Below, piece by piece: positions 42,873-52,303 of a stretch of 64,000 nt of DNA. Made by a program: the position numbers and the translations under genes. The stretch covers positions 744,001 through 808,000 of the forward strand of contig NZ_CP034328.1 of the NCBI RefSeq assembly GCF_003940805.1, in the 5' to 3' direction. The notes under the pieces are model-generated. The model was not told the origin of the DNA. It did no database searches and worked only from the letters and a program-made list of their open reading frames with translations. Numbering within the stretch: the stretch's first letter is position 1; each line of letters starts with the position of its first letter. The stretch is from Tabrizicola piscis (lineage in GTDB: Bacteria > Pseudomonadota > Alphaproteobacteria > Rhodobacterales > Rhodobacteraceae).

Positions 42873-43927
42873 TGCAACCCCTCCGCCTTCTGATCCTTGG
42901 CACTGGCGGCATGGCGAAAAACCATGCCGAGGCTTTCGCCGCCATCCCCGGTGTCAGCCTTGTCGCGGGCATCGACACCCGCCCTGACGGGCTGGCCGCG
43001 TTTCAGCAGGCCCACAACATCCCGCACGGCTTTCAGTCCGTGCAGGAGGCGCTAAACTGGGGCGAATTCGACGCGGTGACCAACGTCACCCCCGATGCCG
43101 CCCACTACGCCACCACCCTGCCCTTCCTTGCGGCGGGAAAGCATGTGCTGTGCGAAAAGCCCCTTGCGACCAACGCTGCCGACGCCGAGGCCATGGCCAC
43201 GGCCGCCGCTCAGGCCGGCGTGGTGAACATGGTCAACCTCAGCTACCGCAATGTCCCCGCCCTGCAGCAGGCAGCGCAGATGGTCCGCGATGGTGCCATC
43301 GGCCCTATCCGGCATTTTGAGGCGTCTTATCTGCAAAGCTGGCTGACCCAGCCCGCATGGGGCCATTGGGACCGTGAGGCGCAATGGCTCTGGCGGCTGT
43401 CCACCGCGCATGGGTCCAAGGGGGTTCTGGGCGATGTGGGTATCCACATCCTCGACTTCGCCACCTTCATCGCGGGCATGGACGCGGTGCAGGTCTCCTG
43501 CCTGCTGGCCACCTTCGACAAGGCACCGGGCGGCAAGATCGGCGACTACACGCTTGACGCCAATGACAGCGCCACGCTGCAGCTGCGCCTTGCCAATGGC
43601 GCGCTTGGCACCGTGGCTGCCACGCGCTTTGCCACCGGCCATCTCAACGACCTGCGCCTGCGCCTTTACGGCCAGACCGGCGGGCTTGAGGTGACGTTCG
43701 AAAAGGCCCACAGCCATCTGCGCGCCTGCCTTGGTGACAATATCCAGTCCGGCACTTGGGTGGATATCGACTGCCCCCCTGTCCCGACGATCTACCAGCG
43801 CTTCATCGCCGCGATCCGGGGCGAAGGCGTGGCCGACCCCGACTTTGCCCGTGGCGCGGCGCTGCAACGCCTGCTGGACAAGGCCGAGGCTTCGGCCACC
43901 GAAGACGGCCGCCTTCTGTCCGTCTGA
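42872..43927 (+). CDS. Gfo/Idh/MocA-family oxidoreductase (ThuB-like)
   Basis: The 351-residue protein has an N-terminal NAD(P)-binding fold (LLILGTGGMAKNHAEAF), the CEKPLATNAADA segment with the conserved Lys-Pro, and a C-terminal domain with the catalytic-type His in GSKGVLGDVGIHILDFATF. It is translationally coupled to the ThuA-like gene. Sugar dehydrogenation is expected; the ThuB assignment rests on family plus neighbour. Confidence 0.87.
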   Translation: MQPLRLLILGTGGMAKNHAEAFAAIPGVSLVAGIDTRPDGLAAFQQAHNIPHGFQSVQEALNWGEFDAVTNVTPDAAHYATTLPFLAAGKHVLCEKPLATNAADAEAMATAAAQAGVVNMVNLSYRNVPALQQAAQMVRDGAIGPIRHFEASYLQSWLTQPAWGHWDREAQWLWRLSTAHGSKGVLGDVGIHILDFATFIAGMDAVQVSCLLATFDKAPGGKIGDYTLDANDSATLQLRLANGALGTVAATRFATGHLNDLRLRLYGQTGGLEVTFEKAHSHLRACLGDNIQSGTWVDIDCPPVPTIYQRFIAAIRGEGVADPDFARGAALQRLLDKAEASATEDGRLLSV

Positions 43928-44046
43928 CACAGGCTTGCGGGGCGGCTGTTGCAAGTGGCCGTCCCGGGGGCCACAGGTCTGGCGGGCAAACCTTACCGAA
44001 ATGTGAATGCCCGCCGACAACCTGTTGAATTTCCTTGTCTCACAAT

Positions 44047-44067
44047 GATGTCCCTTGCAGGGACATC
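44047..44067 (+). terminator. Hairpin after the ThuA/ThuB pair
   Basis: A perfect 9-bp stem GATGTCCCT/AGGGACATC with a three-base loop is followed by CCCCTTTT. It lies 120 bases after the ThuB-like stop and 60 bases before mtnP, fitting a terminator or an mtnP leader hairpin. Confidence 0.5.
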
Positions 44068-44128
44068 CCCCTTTTCCCCCGCGCCCGGGCCGTCTATCCT
44101 CGCCCCATCCAGTGAAAGGGAGAGGCCC

Positions 44129-45004
44129 ATGCAAACCATGCTCGGCGTCATCGGCGGATCGGGGGTCTATCAGATCGACGGGCTGGAAGGGGCAAGCTGG
44201 GTCAAGGCCCGCTCACCCTGGGGCCGCCCCTCGGACGAGGTGCTGGTCGGCCGCCTCAACGACCTTCCCATCGCCTTCCTGCCCCGTCACGGCCGCGGCC
44301 ATGTCCACGACCCCGCCACCGTCCCCTACCGCGCCAACATCGACGCGCTGAAACGGTTGGGCTGCACCGACATCGTCGCCGTCTCTGCCGTAGGGTCCCT
44401 CCGCGAAGACTTCGCGCCGGGGGATTTCGTGATCGTCGACCAGTACATCGACCGTTCCCACCACCGCCCGATGTCCTTTTTCGGCCACGGCTGCGTGGCC
44501 CATGTCAGCCTCGCCGACCCCACCTGCCCCCGCCTTGGCGCGGCATGTGCCGCCGCAGCCCGGATCGAGGGCCTGACCGTCCACACCGGCGCCACCTACC
44601 TGTCGATGGAAGGCCCGCAGTTTTCCACCCGCGCCGAAAGCCGGATGTATCGCAGCTGGGGGGCCGATGTGATCGGGATGACCGGCATGTCCGAAGCCCG
44701 CCTCGCCCGCGAGGCCGAGCTTTGCTATGCCTCGGTCGCGATGGTCACCGACTACGACTGCTGGCACGAAACCCATGGCGCCGTGGATGTCGCGCAGGTC
44801 ATCGCCGTGGTCCGCGCCAATGCCGACTCCGCCCGCGGGCTGGTGGCGCAGCTTCCCGGGCTTCTGGACCTTGACCGCAGCCCCTGCCCGCACGGCTGCG
44901 ACCGGGCGCTGGACCACGCGATCATCACCGCCCCCGACAAGCGCGACGCCGCCCTGCTGGACCGGCTGGATGCCGTGGCCGGACGGGTGCTTCAGGCCCT
45001 GTGA
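44129..45004 (+). CDS. mtnP: S-methyl-5'-thioadenosine phosphorylase
   Basis: The 291-residue enzyme splits methylthioadenosine, a by-product of polyamine and autoinducer synthesis, into adenine and methylthioribose-1-phosphate. It has the family start LGVIGGSGVYQIDGLEG, FLPRHGRGHVHDPATVPYRANI, SAVGSLREDFAPGDFVIVDQYIDRS, EGPQFSTRAESRMYRSWGADVIGMTGMSEA and the purine-site Asp in VTDYDCWHE. GAAAGGGAGAGG precedes ATG 44129. With apt downstream, the released adenine can be salvaged to AMP. Confidence 0.95.
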   Translation: MQTMLGVIGGSGVYQIDGLEGASWVKARSPWGRPSDEVLVGRLNDLPIAFLPRHGRGHVHDPATVPYRANIDALKRLGCTDIVAVSAVGSLREDFAPGDFVIVDQYIDRSHHRPMSFFGHGCVAHVSLADPTCPRLGAACAAAARIEGLTVHTGATYLSMEGPQFSTRAESRMYRSWGADVIGMTGMSEARLAREAELCYASVAMVTDYDCWHETHGAVDVAQVIAVVRANADSARGLVAQLPGLLDLDRSPCPHGCDRALDHAIITAPDKRDAALLDRLDAVAGRVLQAL

Positions 45005-45675
45005 TGATCCGCTACCTCGTCCTTGCCCTGTGCGGTCTGGTAGCCCCCGCCCAAGCCGAGCCGCCGCTGACCGATGGGGTTGCAGTCTCCGGGTTGGTGT
45101 CGGACGCCGACTTCTACCGCCTGGCGACCTGCGGCGCCCCACCCGGCGGGGCCTGTCAGACCGCCGCCCTGCGCTGGGGCAAGCCCGACCTGACCATCCG
45201 GATCGACTTTGGCAGCGCTCCGGTCCCCGAAGGTTTTGAGGCACGGCTGAAATCCGCGCTTCTGGACGCGCTGGCCGAGGTCAATGGCACCGGGTCCGGC
45301 ATCAGCATCCGCCCGACGGCAGCAACGGCAGCCGATATCACCTTGCGCCCCACAAACCTGCCCGAAGGCACCGTCCTCACCGAAACGCCGGGGTTTTCCG
45401 GCCACGGGATCATGGGCGTGGGTTACATGACCGTCTGGTCGGATCAGACCAACACGATTCAGGAGGGTGTCATCCTGATCTCGACCAAGATCACCGATGC
45501 AGACCTGCCCTCGGTCATGCTGGAAGAGGTGACCCAGTCGCTTGGCTTTCTCTATGATATCGATGGCCCGGCCTATGAGGGTCGCTCGATCCTGTCGCAG
45601 ACATCGAACAGTACCGTAACCCTTGTCGGACAGGATGCCGCCCTGCTGCGCCTGCACTATCCGCCCAACCCCTGA
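45004..45675 (+). CDS. DUF2927 secreted protein
   Basis: The 223-residue product has a signal peptide ([17 protein letters not shown]). The mature protein contains [42 protein letters not shown] and [32 protein letters not shown]. The EEVTQSLG segment resembles a degenerate zincin helix in this domain family; function is unknown. The start overlaps the mtnP stop (TGATG), and apt follows 13 bases later. Confidence 0.8.
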   Translation: MIRYLVLALCGLVAPAQAEPPLTDGVAVSGLVSDADFYRLATCGAPPGGACQTAALRWGKPDLTIRIDFGSAPVPEGFEARLKSALLDALAEVNGTGSGISIRPTAATAADITLRPTNLPEGTVLTETPGFSGHGIMGVGYMTVWSDQTNTIQEGVILISTKITDADLPSVMLEEVTQSLGFLYDIDGPAYEGRSILSQTSNSTVTLVGQDAALLRLHYPPNP

Positions 45676-45688
45676 ACAGGACCAGACA

Positions 45689-46228
45689 ATGACCGCACGG
45701 AAGACCGTCAAGGACTATATCCGCACTATCGTGGACTTCCCGCATGAGGGGATCCTGTTTCGCGATGTGACCACCCTGTTCGCCGACCCGCGGGGGTTCC
45801 GGATGTGCGTTGACCAACTGCTCGCCCCCTATGCCGGGATGCGGATCGACAAGGTCGCCGGACTGGAAGCGCGCGGGTTCATCCTTGGGGGTGCGGTCGC
45901 GCATCAGCTGTCCACCGGGTTTGTCCCGATCCGCAAGAAGGGCAAGCTGCCCGGCCAGACGATCAGCCAGTCCTACAAGCTGGAATATGGCGAGGCCGTT
46001 GTCGAAGTGCATGACGACGCGATGCAGCCGGGTGAAAAGATCCTGCTCGTCGATGACCTTCTGGCCACCGGCGGCACGGCCGAGGCGGGCATTCGGCTGA
46101 TCGAACGCCTTGGGGCCGAGGTGGTGGGCTGCGCCTTCGTCGTGGACTTGCCCGACCTTGGCGGCCGCAAGAAGCTGGAGGCGATGGGCATGGACGTCCA
46201 CGCCCTGTGCGCTTTCGAAGGGCTCTAG
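45689..46228 (+). CDS. apt: Adenine phosphoribosyltransferase
   Basis: The 179-residue enzyme joins adenine to PRPP to give AMP. It has [62 protein letters not shown] and the PRPP-binding loop [20 protein letters not shown] 45689 gives the usual length. With mtnP in the same unit it forms an adenine salvage pair, separated by a DUF2927 gene. The triple-palindrome repeat follows 37 bases after its stop. Confidence 0.95.
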   Translation: MTARKTVKDYIRTIVDFPHEGILFRDVTTLFADPRGFRMCVDQLLAPYAGMRIDKVAGLEARGFILGGAVAHQLSTGFVPIRKKGKLPGQTISQSYKLEYGEAVVEVHDDAMQPGEKILLVDDLLATGGTAEAGIRLIERLGAEVVGCAFVVDLPDLGGRKKLEAMGMDVHALCAFEGL

Positions 46229-46265
46229 CACCCCACCAATCCCGGCCCGACGCCCGGTCGTGACA

Positions 46266-46332
46266 CCGGAGTTTTCGAAAACTCCGGTTCGGAGCCTTCA
46301 AAGGCTCCGCTGCGATTTCTTCGAAGAAATCG
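46266..46332. repeat. Triple-palindrome element, copy 1
   Basis: Three consecutive palindromes: 46266-46287 (arm CCGGAGTTTTC, perfect), 46290-46309 (CGGAGCCTTCAAAGGCTCCG) and 46313-46332 (CGATTTCTTCGAAGAAATCG, perfect), with 2-3 base spacers. Their centres are TTCGAA or TTCAAA. It lies downstream of apt and before the convergent oxidase gene. The same array recurs at 58388 and 62216. Confidence 0.85.
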
Positions 46333-46506
46333 CCTACCGCTCGGCCAAAGCGGGATCGGTTAACCGTCCTGAAAGAGAATCGCCCTACACCGGGTCTTGT
46401 CAGGCCTACCCAGCCTGACCGCGCCGCTACCCACGGCGCGATCCACACACCCCCCAAAGCACCCCGTCGCAGCTTCTGCGGCGGGGTAATTTCATTCCAA
46501 AGATCG

Positions 46507-47916
46507 TCAGCCCAACACCGCCCCGGGGTTCATGATACCCTGCGGGTCCAGTGCCGCCTTGATCGACCGCATCGCGGCCAGCTTGCCGGGGTCGGCGTAG
46601 CGCTGCAGGTCGCCCGTCTTCAACCGCCCCACCCCATGTTCCGCCGCGACCGACCCGCCAAGCGCATGCACCATGTCATGCACCGTGGCTTTCACCTTGT
46701 CGCGCAGCGCCTCATCGACCTTGCGGTTAGCCCCCCGCGCCGGAAAGACGTTCCAATGCAGGTTGCCATCGCCAAGATGGCCGAAGCAGTTGATCCGGAA
46801 CTCACCCAAGGGGCGCAGGGCATCAGGTGCTGCGGTGACAAAGCCCGGGATGGCCGACAACGGCAGCGAGATGTCGTGGCTGGAGATTGCGCCGATCCGA
46901 CGGTTCGCCTCGGGGATCATCTCGCGCAGCTGCCACAGCGCCGCCGCTTGCGCGTCAGAGGTGGCAATGACCCCATCCGTCACCAGCCCCGCATCATCGG
47001 CGGCGTCGTAAAGGTTGGCCATCGCCATCTCGGCATCCAGCCCCATCGGCAGGCCAAGTTCAACCAGCACCAGCCAGTCGGGCAAGGGGTCAAAGGGGGC
47101 GCGGACTTCGGGCATCACCTCGGCCAGAAAGTCAAAGCCCATCCGGTGGATGATCTCGAAGCTCGACACCATACCCGGCAGTCGCCCCTGCGCCAAGGCC
47201 AGCAGGTCCAGCGCCGCCATGGGTGAGGGCACCGCCAGCATGGCCACCACCGTGGCGGCTGGGCGCGGGAACAGCCGAAGGCTGGCCGCAGTGATCACGC
47301 CAAGCGTGCCTTCCGACCCGATCAGCAGATGGCGCAGGTCATAGCCCTCATTGTCCTTCCGGAGCCGCGTCAACCCGTTGAAGATGCTGCCATCGGGCAT
47401 CACCGCCTCAAGCCCAAGGCACAGGTCGCGCGCGTTGCCATAGCGCAGGACCGCCGTGCCCCCGGCGTTTGAAGCCAGATTGCCGCCAATCCGGCACGAC
47501 CCCTCCGACGCCAGCGACAGGGGGAACAGACGGCCGATCCGTGCCGCCTCGGCCTGCACATCGGCAAGGATCATCCCCGCCTCGACCACCAGCGCGTTTT
47601 CCGCCGGATAGGCCCCGCGCAAGGCCGCCATCCGCTCCAGCGACACCAGAACAGGCGCGGGCCCTTCGGGCATGACCTGCCCACCGACCAGCCCCGTGCC
47701 GCCGCCCCATGGCACGACCCCAACCCGCGCATCGGCGCAGGCGCGGATGATCGTGGCCACCTCCTCCACTGACCCGGGCCGGGCCAGAACCCCGGCCAGC
47801 CCGTGCCACCGGCCCCGCGGTTCTTCCAGATACCGCGGCTCGGGCGCGGTCAGGCGCCCCTCGGGCAAAAGGCCCTGCAGGCGGGCAATGAAGGCGTCGT
47901 CGCAGGGGTTCAGCAT
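46507..47916 (-). CDS. FAD-linked oxidase (D-lactate/glycolate dehydrogenase-like)
   Basis: The 469-residue protein has the VAO-type FAD domain: VGVVPWGGGTGLVGGQV, SEGSCRIGGNLASNAGG and a YDLRHLLIGSEGTLGVIT segment, then a C-terminal FAD-oxidase domain with FGHLGDGNLHWNVFP and AAEHGVGRLK (catalytic His). GlcD and D-lactate or D-2-hydroxyglutarate dehydrogenases have this layout. Substrate is not decided. ATG 47916 follows GGGAAGGAG. It stands alone. Confidence 0.87.
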   Translation of the reverse strand: MLNPCDDAFIARLQGLLPEGRLTAPEPRYLEEPRGRWHGLAGVLARPGSVEEVATIIRACADARVGVVPWGGGTGLVGGQVMPEGPAPVLVSLERMAALRGAYPAENALVVEAGMILADVQAEAARIGRLFPLSLASEGSCRIGGNLASNAGGTAVLRYGNARDLCLGLEAVMPDGSIFNGLTRLRKDNEGYDLRHLLIGSEGTLGVITAASLRLFPRPAATVVAMLAVPSPMAALDLLALAQGRLPGMVSSFEIIHRMGFDFLAEVMPEVRAPFDPLPDWLVLVELGLPMGLDAEMAMANLYDAADDAGLVTDGVIATSDAQAAALWQLREMIPEANRRIGAISSHDISLPLSAIPGFVTAAPDALRPLGEFRINCFGHLGDGNLHWNVFPARGANRKVDEALRDKVKATVHDMVHALGGSVAAEHGVGRLKTGDLQRYADPGKLAAMRSIKAALDPQGIMNPGAVLG

Positions 47917-47992
47917 CGGGCGCTCCTTCCCGACTGGGGTGCGGTGGCCCGACAGTGGTAGCGGGCGCAGCATCCCTGCGCCAGAGGGGGGA

Positions 47993-48817
47993 TCAATCCA
48001 GATAGGCTGGTTCAAGCACCATGATCGTCGGGGCCGAGGGCAGATCGTCCAGCGACAGCGCAAGCTGCGCGCCGCCGGTTTCAACCACGGTGAATTCGGC
48101 GGACATCTCGGTCAGGAAGGCGTCAAGCGACGCCCGGCTGAACCAGTGCATCGGGATCACGACCGATGATCGTAGCCGCCGCACGACGCCGGCCATATCG
48201 CCCAGACGCAAGGTATAGCCGCCATCCACCGGCACCATGACCACGTCCAGCCGCCCGATGGCCGCATATTGCGCGTCGGACGGGATCTGGTGCAGGTGGC
48301 CAAGATGGCCGATGCAAAGCCCCCCCGCCTCGAAGATGAAGATGGAGTTGCCGTTGGCCCGCGCGCCCTCACCAAACGGGCCGCGCGTATCGGTCGGGAC
48401 GTTGCGGACCAGCATGGTGCCAAGGTCCAGCCGGTGGTCCGCCGCGCTGCCCGTGGCCCAGCCTTGCAGCACATGCGGAATGCGAGGGTCCGGGGCGGCG
48501 GTCCAGTGGGTGGAATGCGCGTTGTTCATCGTCACCACGTCCGGAACGACATCCTGCGTGCCGATGTAACCGGTGTAGTCGGTCACGGCCACGGTGCCGT
48601 CATGCGTGACAATGGCAAAGCTGGCATGGTCGATATAGCGGATCAGCACACTGCCGTCCTCAAGCCCGTCGTTCAGGGCGGCGGGCTGAACGGTCGCTTC
48701 ACCGGCCGCCAGGGCGATACAATGCGAAGGGATGCGCTCCTGCGCCAGCACCGGGGGCGCCACCCCAAGGGCCGCGGCAGCGAAAACAACGGCTTGGATC
48801 AAGGCTGGGCGCATCAC
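47993..48817 (-). CDS. Exported MBL-fold hydrolase
   Basis: The 274-residue protein has a signal peptide (ALIQAVVFAAAALGVAPPVLAQ). The mature part keeps an MBL-like frame similar to the UlaG/RomA group (YIDHASFAIVTHDGTVAVTDYTGYI, VTMNNAHSTHWTA, CIGHLGHLHQIP, VMVPVDGGYTL, VIPMHWFSR). The canonical HxHxDH is altered to NNAHSTH, so metal binding may be unusual. Start ATG 48817 or 48814. Confidence 0.78.
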   Translation of the reverse strand: MMRPALIQAVVFAAAALGVAPPVLAQERIPSHCIALAAGEATVQPAALNDGLEDGSVLIRYIDHASFAIVTHDGTVAVTDYTGYIGTQDVVPDVVTMNNAHSTHWTAAPDPRIPHVLQGWATGSAADHRLDLGTMLVRNVPTDTRGPFGEGARANGNSIFIFEAGGLCIGHLGHLHQIPSDAQYAAIGRLDVVMVPVDGGYTLRLGDMAGVVRRLRSSVVIPMHWFSRASLDAFLTEMSAEFTVVETGGAQLALSLDDLPSAPTIMVLEPAYLD

Positions 48818-48931
48818 TCACCTCCGGATTTTGGGAAGGGTAACCCGGATTGCCGCTGCGTCACCCACTCCTTGGATCACGGATGCGCGAGGACCCCCGG
48901 ACCCCACGGCCTCGACCACTCCCGCCTTTCA

Positions 48932-49031
48932 CATTGGCCCAAATATCCCCGCCGGAGGCCCTTGGCCCGAGCGCTTTTGCGTTCTTCACGCAAAAGCGAG
49001 AGACAAGAACCTTGCGCGGCACGCGCTCAAT
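48932..49031 (+). repeat. Dispersed intergenic repeat, copy I
   Basis: TTGGCCCAAATATCCCCGCC with a GCCGGAGGC/GCCC-type partial hairpin is followed by a perfect 10-bp hairpin CGCTTTTGCG/CGCAAAAGCG (48972-48998) and AGAGACAAGAACCTTGCGCG. It lies between the exported MBL gene start and the end of the acetyltransferase gene. Confidence 0.6.
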
Positions 49032-49052
49032 CTGAAAACCGCCCGCACCCGG

Positions 49053-49637
49053 TCAGCCAACATCCGTCCGACCGCGCCGGTCGCCGCGCAGGTTGGCGTA
49101 AAGCACATGGTTGCGCCAGCGCCCGTTGATCTGCAGATAGCTTTGCGCGACCCCTTCATACTTGAAGCCGCATTTTTCCAGCACCCCGCGTGAGGCGGCG
49201 TTTTCCGGCAGGCAGGCAGCCTCGATCCGCGACAGGTCCATCCGGGTGAAGGCGTGGTGATTCAGCGCCAGGATCGCCTCGCGCATATAGCCTTGCCGGG
49301 AAAACGGCTGGCCGATCCAATAGCCCAGCGTGCCCGCCTGTGCCGGACCGCGACGGATGTTGTCCAGCGTCAGCGCGCCCAGAAGCTGATTGTCCTCGCG
49401 CCGGATCAGCAGCATCGGCAGCGCCGTCCCCTGCGCCTCGGCCCGCTGCGCCCAGTAGACGCGATTGGTAAAGGATCGCCGGCTCAGGTGGTCATTGGCC
49501 CAGACCGGCTCCCATTTCGCCAGAAACTCGGCCGAGGTTTCGCGCAATTCCGACCATTGCCGCCAGTCGCCATGGTCCGGCAAGCGCAGCGTCATCCGCT
49601 CCGTCTCGACCCGGACCCGGCGCTTCAGGCCAAGCAT
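49053..49637 (-). CDS. RimJ-like GNAT acetyltransferase
   Basis: The 194-residue protein has RVETERMTLRLPDHGDWRQWSELR at the start, a LLGALTLDNIRRGPAQAGTLGYWIGQPFSRQGYMREAI acetyl-CoA binding region and RIEAACLPENAASRGVLEKCGFKYEGVAQSYLQINGRW, as in RimJ, which acetylates the N-terminus of ribosomal protein S5. The start overlaps the M16 peptidase stop (TGATG); it ends the thrC-M16-GNAT unit. Confidence 0.87.
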   Translation of the reverse strand: MLGLKRRVRVETERMTLRLPDHGDWRQWSELRETSAEFLAKWEPVWANDHLSRRSFTNRVYWAQRAEAQGTALPMLLIRREDNQLLGALTLDNIRRGPAQAGTLGYWIGQPFSRQGYMREAILALNHHAFTRMDLSRIEAACLPENAASRGVLEKCGFKYEGVAQSYLQINGRWRNHVLYANLRGDRRGRTDVG

Positions 49638-50896
49638 CAGCCGGTCAACCCACGGCGGATGCGGTCTATCCCCGGGGCAGAGGCAACCGGGCCATAGATC
49701 GCCAATGCCGATTTCGCCGTGGTCAGGCGGCCCGCATAGGCGCGCACCGTGTCGGTGTTGACGGCGTCGATCTTGGCGACGGCTTCACTGACGGCAGGCA
49801 CACGGCCCCAGATTGACAGCAGCCGCGCGTTGCGTTCGGCACGGCTTGAGGGGCTTTCCAGCCCCATCAGCAGCCCGGCCCGCAACTGCGCCCGGGCGCG
49901 GGCCACCTCGGCTTCGGACATGTCATCAGCGGCCCGTTTCAGCTCATCAATGGTCAGCTGCGTCAGATCGCCGATCTCTTCGGCCGAGGTGCCGGCATAG
50001 ATCGTGATCTGGCCGGTATCCTCATAGGCGCTGGACTGGGCATAGATCGAATAGCACAGACCGCGATCCTCACGGATCTTCTGGAACAGGCGGCTCGACA
50101 TGCCGCCGCCCATCGCGGTCGCATAGACCTGAGCGGCATAGACCGCGTCATCCCGGTAGCCCGGCCCTTCGAAGGACAGGGCAAAGTGGACCTGCTCCAG
50201 ATCCTTCACTTCCCGCCGCTCACCGCCTTCGAACCGCGCTGGCTGCACGGTCGAGGCGCCAACCGGCTTCAGCCCGCCAAAGATGCGTTCAGCGGCAGCC
50301 ACGATGGCGGCATGGTCAACCCCACCGGCGGCGGACAGGATCATCTGGTCCGGTCCATAGTGATGGCCGACAAAGCCTTCGAAATCCGCCTTCTTGAACG
50401 AGGCCACCCGGTCTTCCGGCCCAAGGATCGTGCGGCCGAAGGGCTGGTCGGGATAGCTGACTTCATGCAGCCAGTCGAAGATGATGTCGTCGGGCGTGTC
50501 CAGCGCCTGCCCGATCTCCTGCAGGATGACGTGCCGCTCCGTCTCGATATCCGCCTTGCGGAACAAGGGGTTCAGGACGATATCGGCAATCACGTCCAGC
50601 GCCATGACCACATCGCTGGACAGGACGCGGGCGTAATAGGCCGTCATCTCGCGGCTGGTGTAGGCGTTGATGTAGCCGCCCACGTCCTCGATTTCCTCGG
50701 CGATGCGCAGGGCAGACCGACGGCGCGTGCCCTTGAACGCCATATGTTCCAGAAAATGCGCAATGCCGTTCTGGGCCGGCGTCTCATGCCGCCCCCCAGC
50801 CTCGACCCAGAGGCCGATGCTGGCCGATTGCAGGCCCGGCATCGCCTCGGTCACGATGCGAAAGCCGTTCGGCAGCGTGTGAATCTGTTCGGTCAA
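49637..50896 (-). CDS. M16-family zinc peptidase (processing peptidase-like)
   Basis: The 419-residue protein has the inverted zinc motif HFLEHMAFKGTRRRS (HxxEH) near residue 48 and a distal Glu about 76 residues later (ETERHVILQEIG), so it is the active-type subunit. Closest in style to mitochondrial processing peptidase beta subunit and bacterial PqqL/YmxG relatives. ATG 50896 overlaps the thrC stop (ATGA). Substrate unknown. Confidence 0.9.
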   Translation of the reverse strand: MTEQIHTLPNGFRIVTEAMPGLQSASIGLWVEAGGRHETPAQNGIAHFLEHMAFKGTRRRSALRIAEEIEDVGGYINAYTSREMTAYYARVLSSDVVMALDVIADIVLNPLFRKADIETERHVILQEIGQALDTPDDIIFDWLHEVSYPDQPFGRTILGPEDRVASFKKADFEGFVGHHYGPDQMILSAAGGVDHAAIVAAAERIFGGLKPVGASTVQPARFEGGERREVKDLEQVHFALSFEGPGYRDDAVYAAQVYATAMGGGMSSRLFQKIREDRGLCYSIYAQSSAYEDTGQITIYAGTSAEEIGDLTQLTIDELKRAADDMSEAEVARARAQLRAGLLMGLESPSSRAERNARLLSIWGRVPAVSEAVAKIDAVNTDTVRAYAGRLTTAKSALAIYGPVASAPGIDRIRRGLTG

Positions 50897-52281
50897 GGCG
50901 CAATCCTTTCGCGCACCAGCGCCTGAAGCGCGGCAAGGTCATTCGGCACGCGGGTCATCCGTTCGGGACGGTCAAACAGGTCCGCCATATGCGGCGGCAG
51001 GCCGGGGCGAATGCCGGTGGCGCGTTCTACCGCATCGGGAAACTTGGCCGGATGCGCCGTCGCAAGTGTGATCATCGGCACCGCGCCAAGGTGGTCTTCC
51101 GCCACCTTCACACCAACGGCGGAGTGCGGGCACAAAAGCTCACCCGTCGTGCGCAACTGGTGGGTGATGGTGGCGAGCGTCTCTTCCTCGGAACAGCGGC
51201 CCGAGGCGAAGGTGGCGCGCAGCGTTTCCAACGCACCTTGGCTGATATGAAAGCCGCCGGTTTTCAGTTCGGCCATCAGTTGGGAAACGGCATTGCCATC
51301 GCGGCCATAGGCATCAAACAGCGCGCGTTCAAAGTTCGACGACACCTGAATGTCCATCGACGGGCTGATCGACGGTTTGACCCCATCGGTCCGGTAGTCC
51401 CCGGCCCGCAGTGCCCGGTCAAGGATGTCATTCTGGTTGGTCGCGATCACCAGCTTTTCGATGGGCAGCCCCATGCGGCGGGCGATGTAGCCGGCGAAGA
51501 TGTCGCCGAAGTTGCCCGTCGGCACGGTGAAGCTGACACTGCGGTGCGGTGCGCCCAAGGCGGTGGCCGCGTAGAAGTAATAGACCACCTGCGCCAGAAC
51601 CCGCGCCCAGTTGATGCTGTTCACTCCGGCCAGCCGCACGCCATCGCGGAAGGCGAAATCGTTGAACATGTCCTTCACCCGGGCCTGACAGGCGTCAAAG
51701 TCGCCGTCCATCGCCAGCGCATGGCAGTTCGCCTCGACCGGAGTGGTCATCTGCCGCCGCTGCACGTCACTGACGCGGCCATGCGGGAACAGGATGAACA
51801 CATCCACATTGGCCAGCCCCCGGAACGCCTCCATCGCCGCCGACCCGGTATCGCCGCTGGTGGCGCCGACAATCGTGATCCGCTCGCCCGACTTGGCAAG
51901 GGCCGCCTGCATCATCTGGCCGATCAGCTGCATGGCGAAGTCCTTGAAGGCCAGCGTCGGCCCATGGAACAGCTCCAGCAGGAAATGGTTCGGGGCCAGC
52001 TGCACCAGCGGCGCGCGGGCCGTGTGGTGAAAGCCCTTGTAGGCCGCGTCAATCAGGCCGCGAAATTCGTCATCGCCGAAAAAGCCACCCAGATAGGGGC
52101 GCATCACGCGAAAGGCCACCTCCTCATACGGCAGGCCCGCCATGGCGGCGATGTCGCCATGGGAAAGCTCCGGCACCGTGTCGGGAACGTAAAGCCCGCC
52201 GTCGCGGGCCAGGCCAGTCATCATCGCCTCGCCAAAACCAAGGACGGGGGCCGAGCCGCGCGTGGATACGTAGTGCATCAT
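50893..52281 (-). CDS. thrC: Threonine synthase
   Basis: The 462-residue PLP enzyme converts O-phosphohomoserine to threonine. It begins MHYVSTRGSAPVLGFGEAMMTGLARDGGLYVP and has the PLP lysine in GPTLAFKDFAMQ and the phosphate-binding region GATSGDTGSAA. NSINWARVLAQVVYYFYA is also diagnostic. ATG 52281 or 52278 match the family start better than ATG 52296. It lies between surf1 and the M16 peptidase, as in other Rhodobacterales. Confidence 0.95.
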   Translation of the reverse strand: MMHYVSTRGSAPVLGFGEAMMTGLARDGGLYVPDTVPELSHGDIAAMAGLPYEEVAFRVMRPYLGGFFGDDEFRGLIDAAYKGFHHTARAPLVQLAPNHFLLELFHGPTLAFKDFAMQLIGQMMQAALAKSGERITIVGATSGDTGSAAMEAFRGLANVDVFILFPHGRVSDVQRRQMTTPVEANCHALAMDGDFDACQARVKDMFNDFAFRDGVRLAGVNSINWARVLAQVVYYFYAATALGAPHRSVSFTVPTGNFGDIFAGYIARRMGLPIEKLVIATNQNDILDRALRAGDYRTDGVKPSISPSMDIQVSSNFERALFDAYGRDGNAVSQLMAELKTGGFHISQGALETLRATFASGRCSEEETLATITHQLRTTGELLCPHSAVGVKVAEDHLGAVPMITLATAHPAKFPDAVERATGIRPGLPPHMADLFDRPERMTRVPNDLAALQALVRERIAP

Positions 52282-52303
52282 TCTACTTTCAGTCATCCTG
52301 CCG

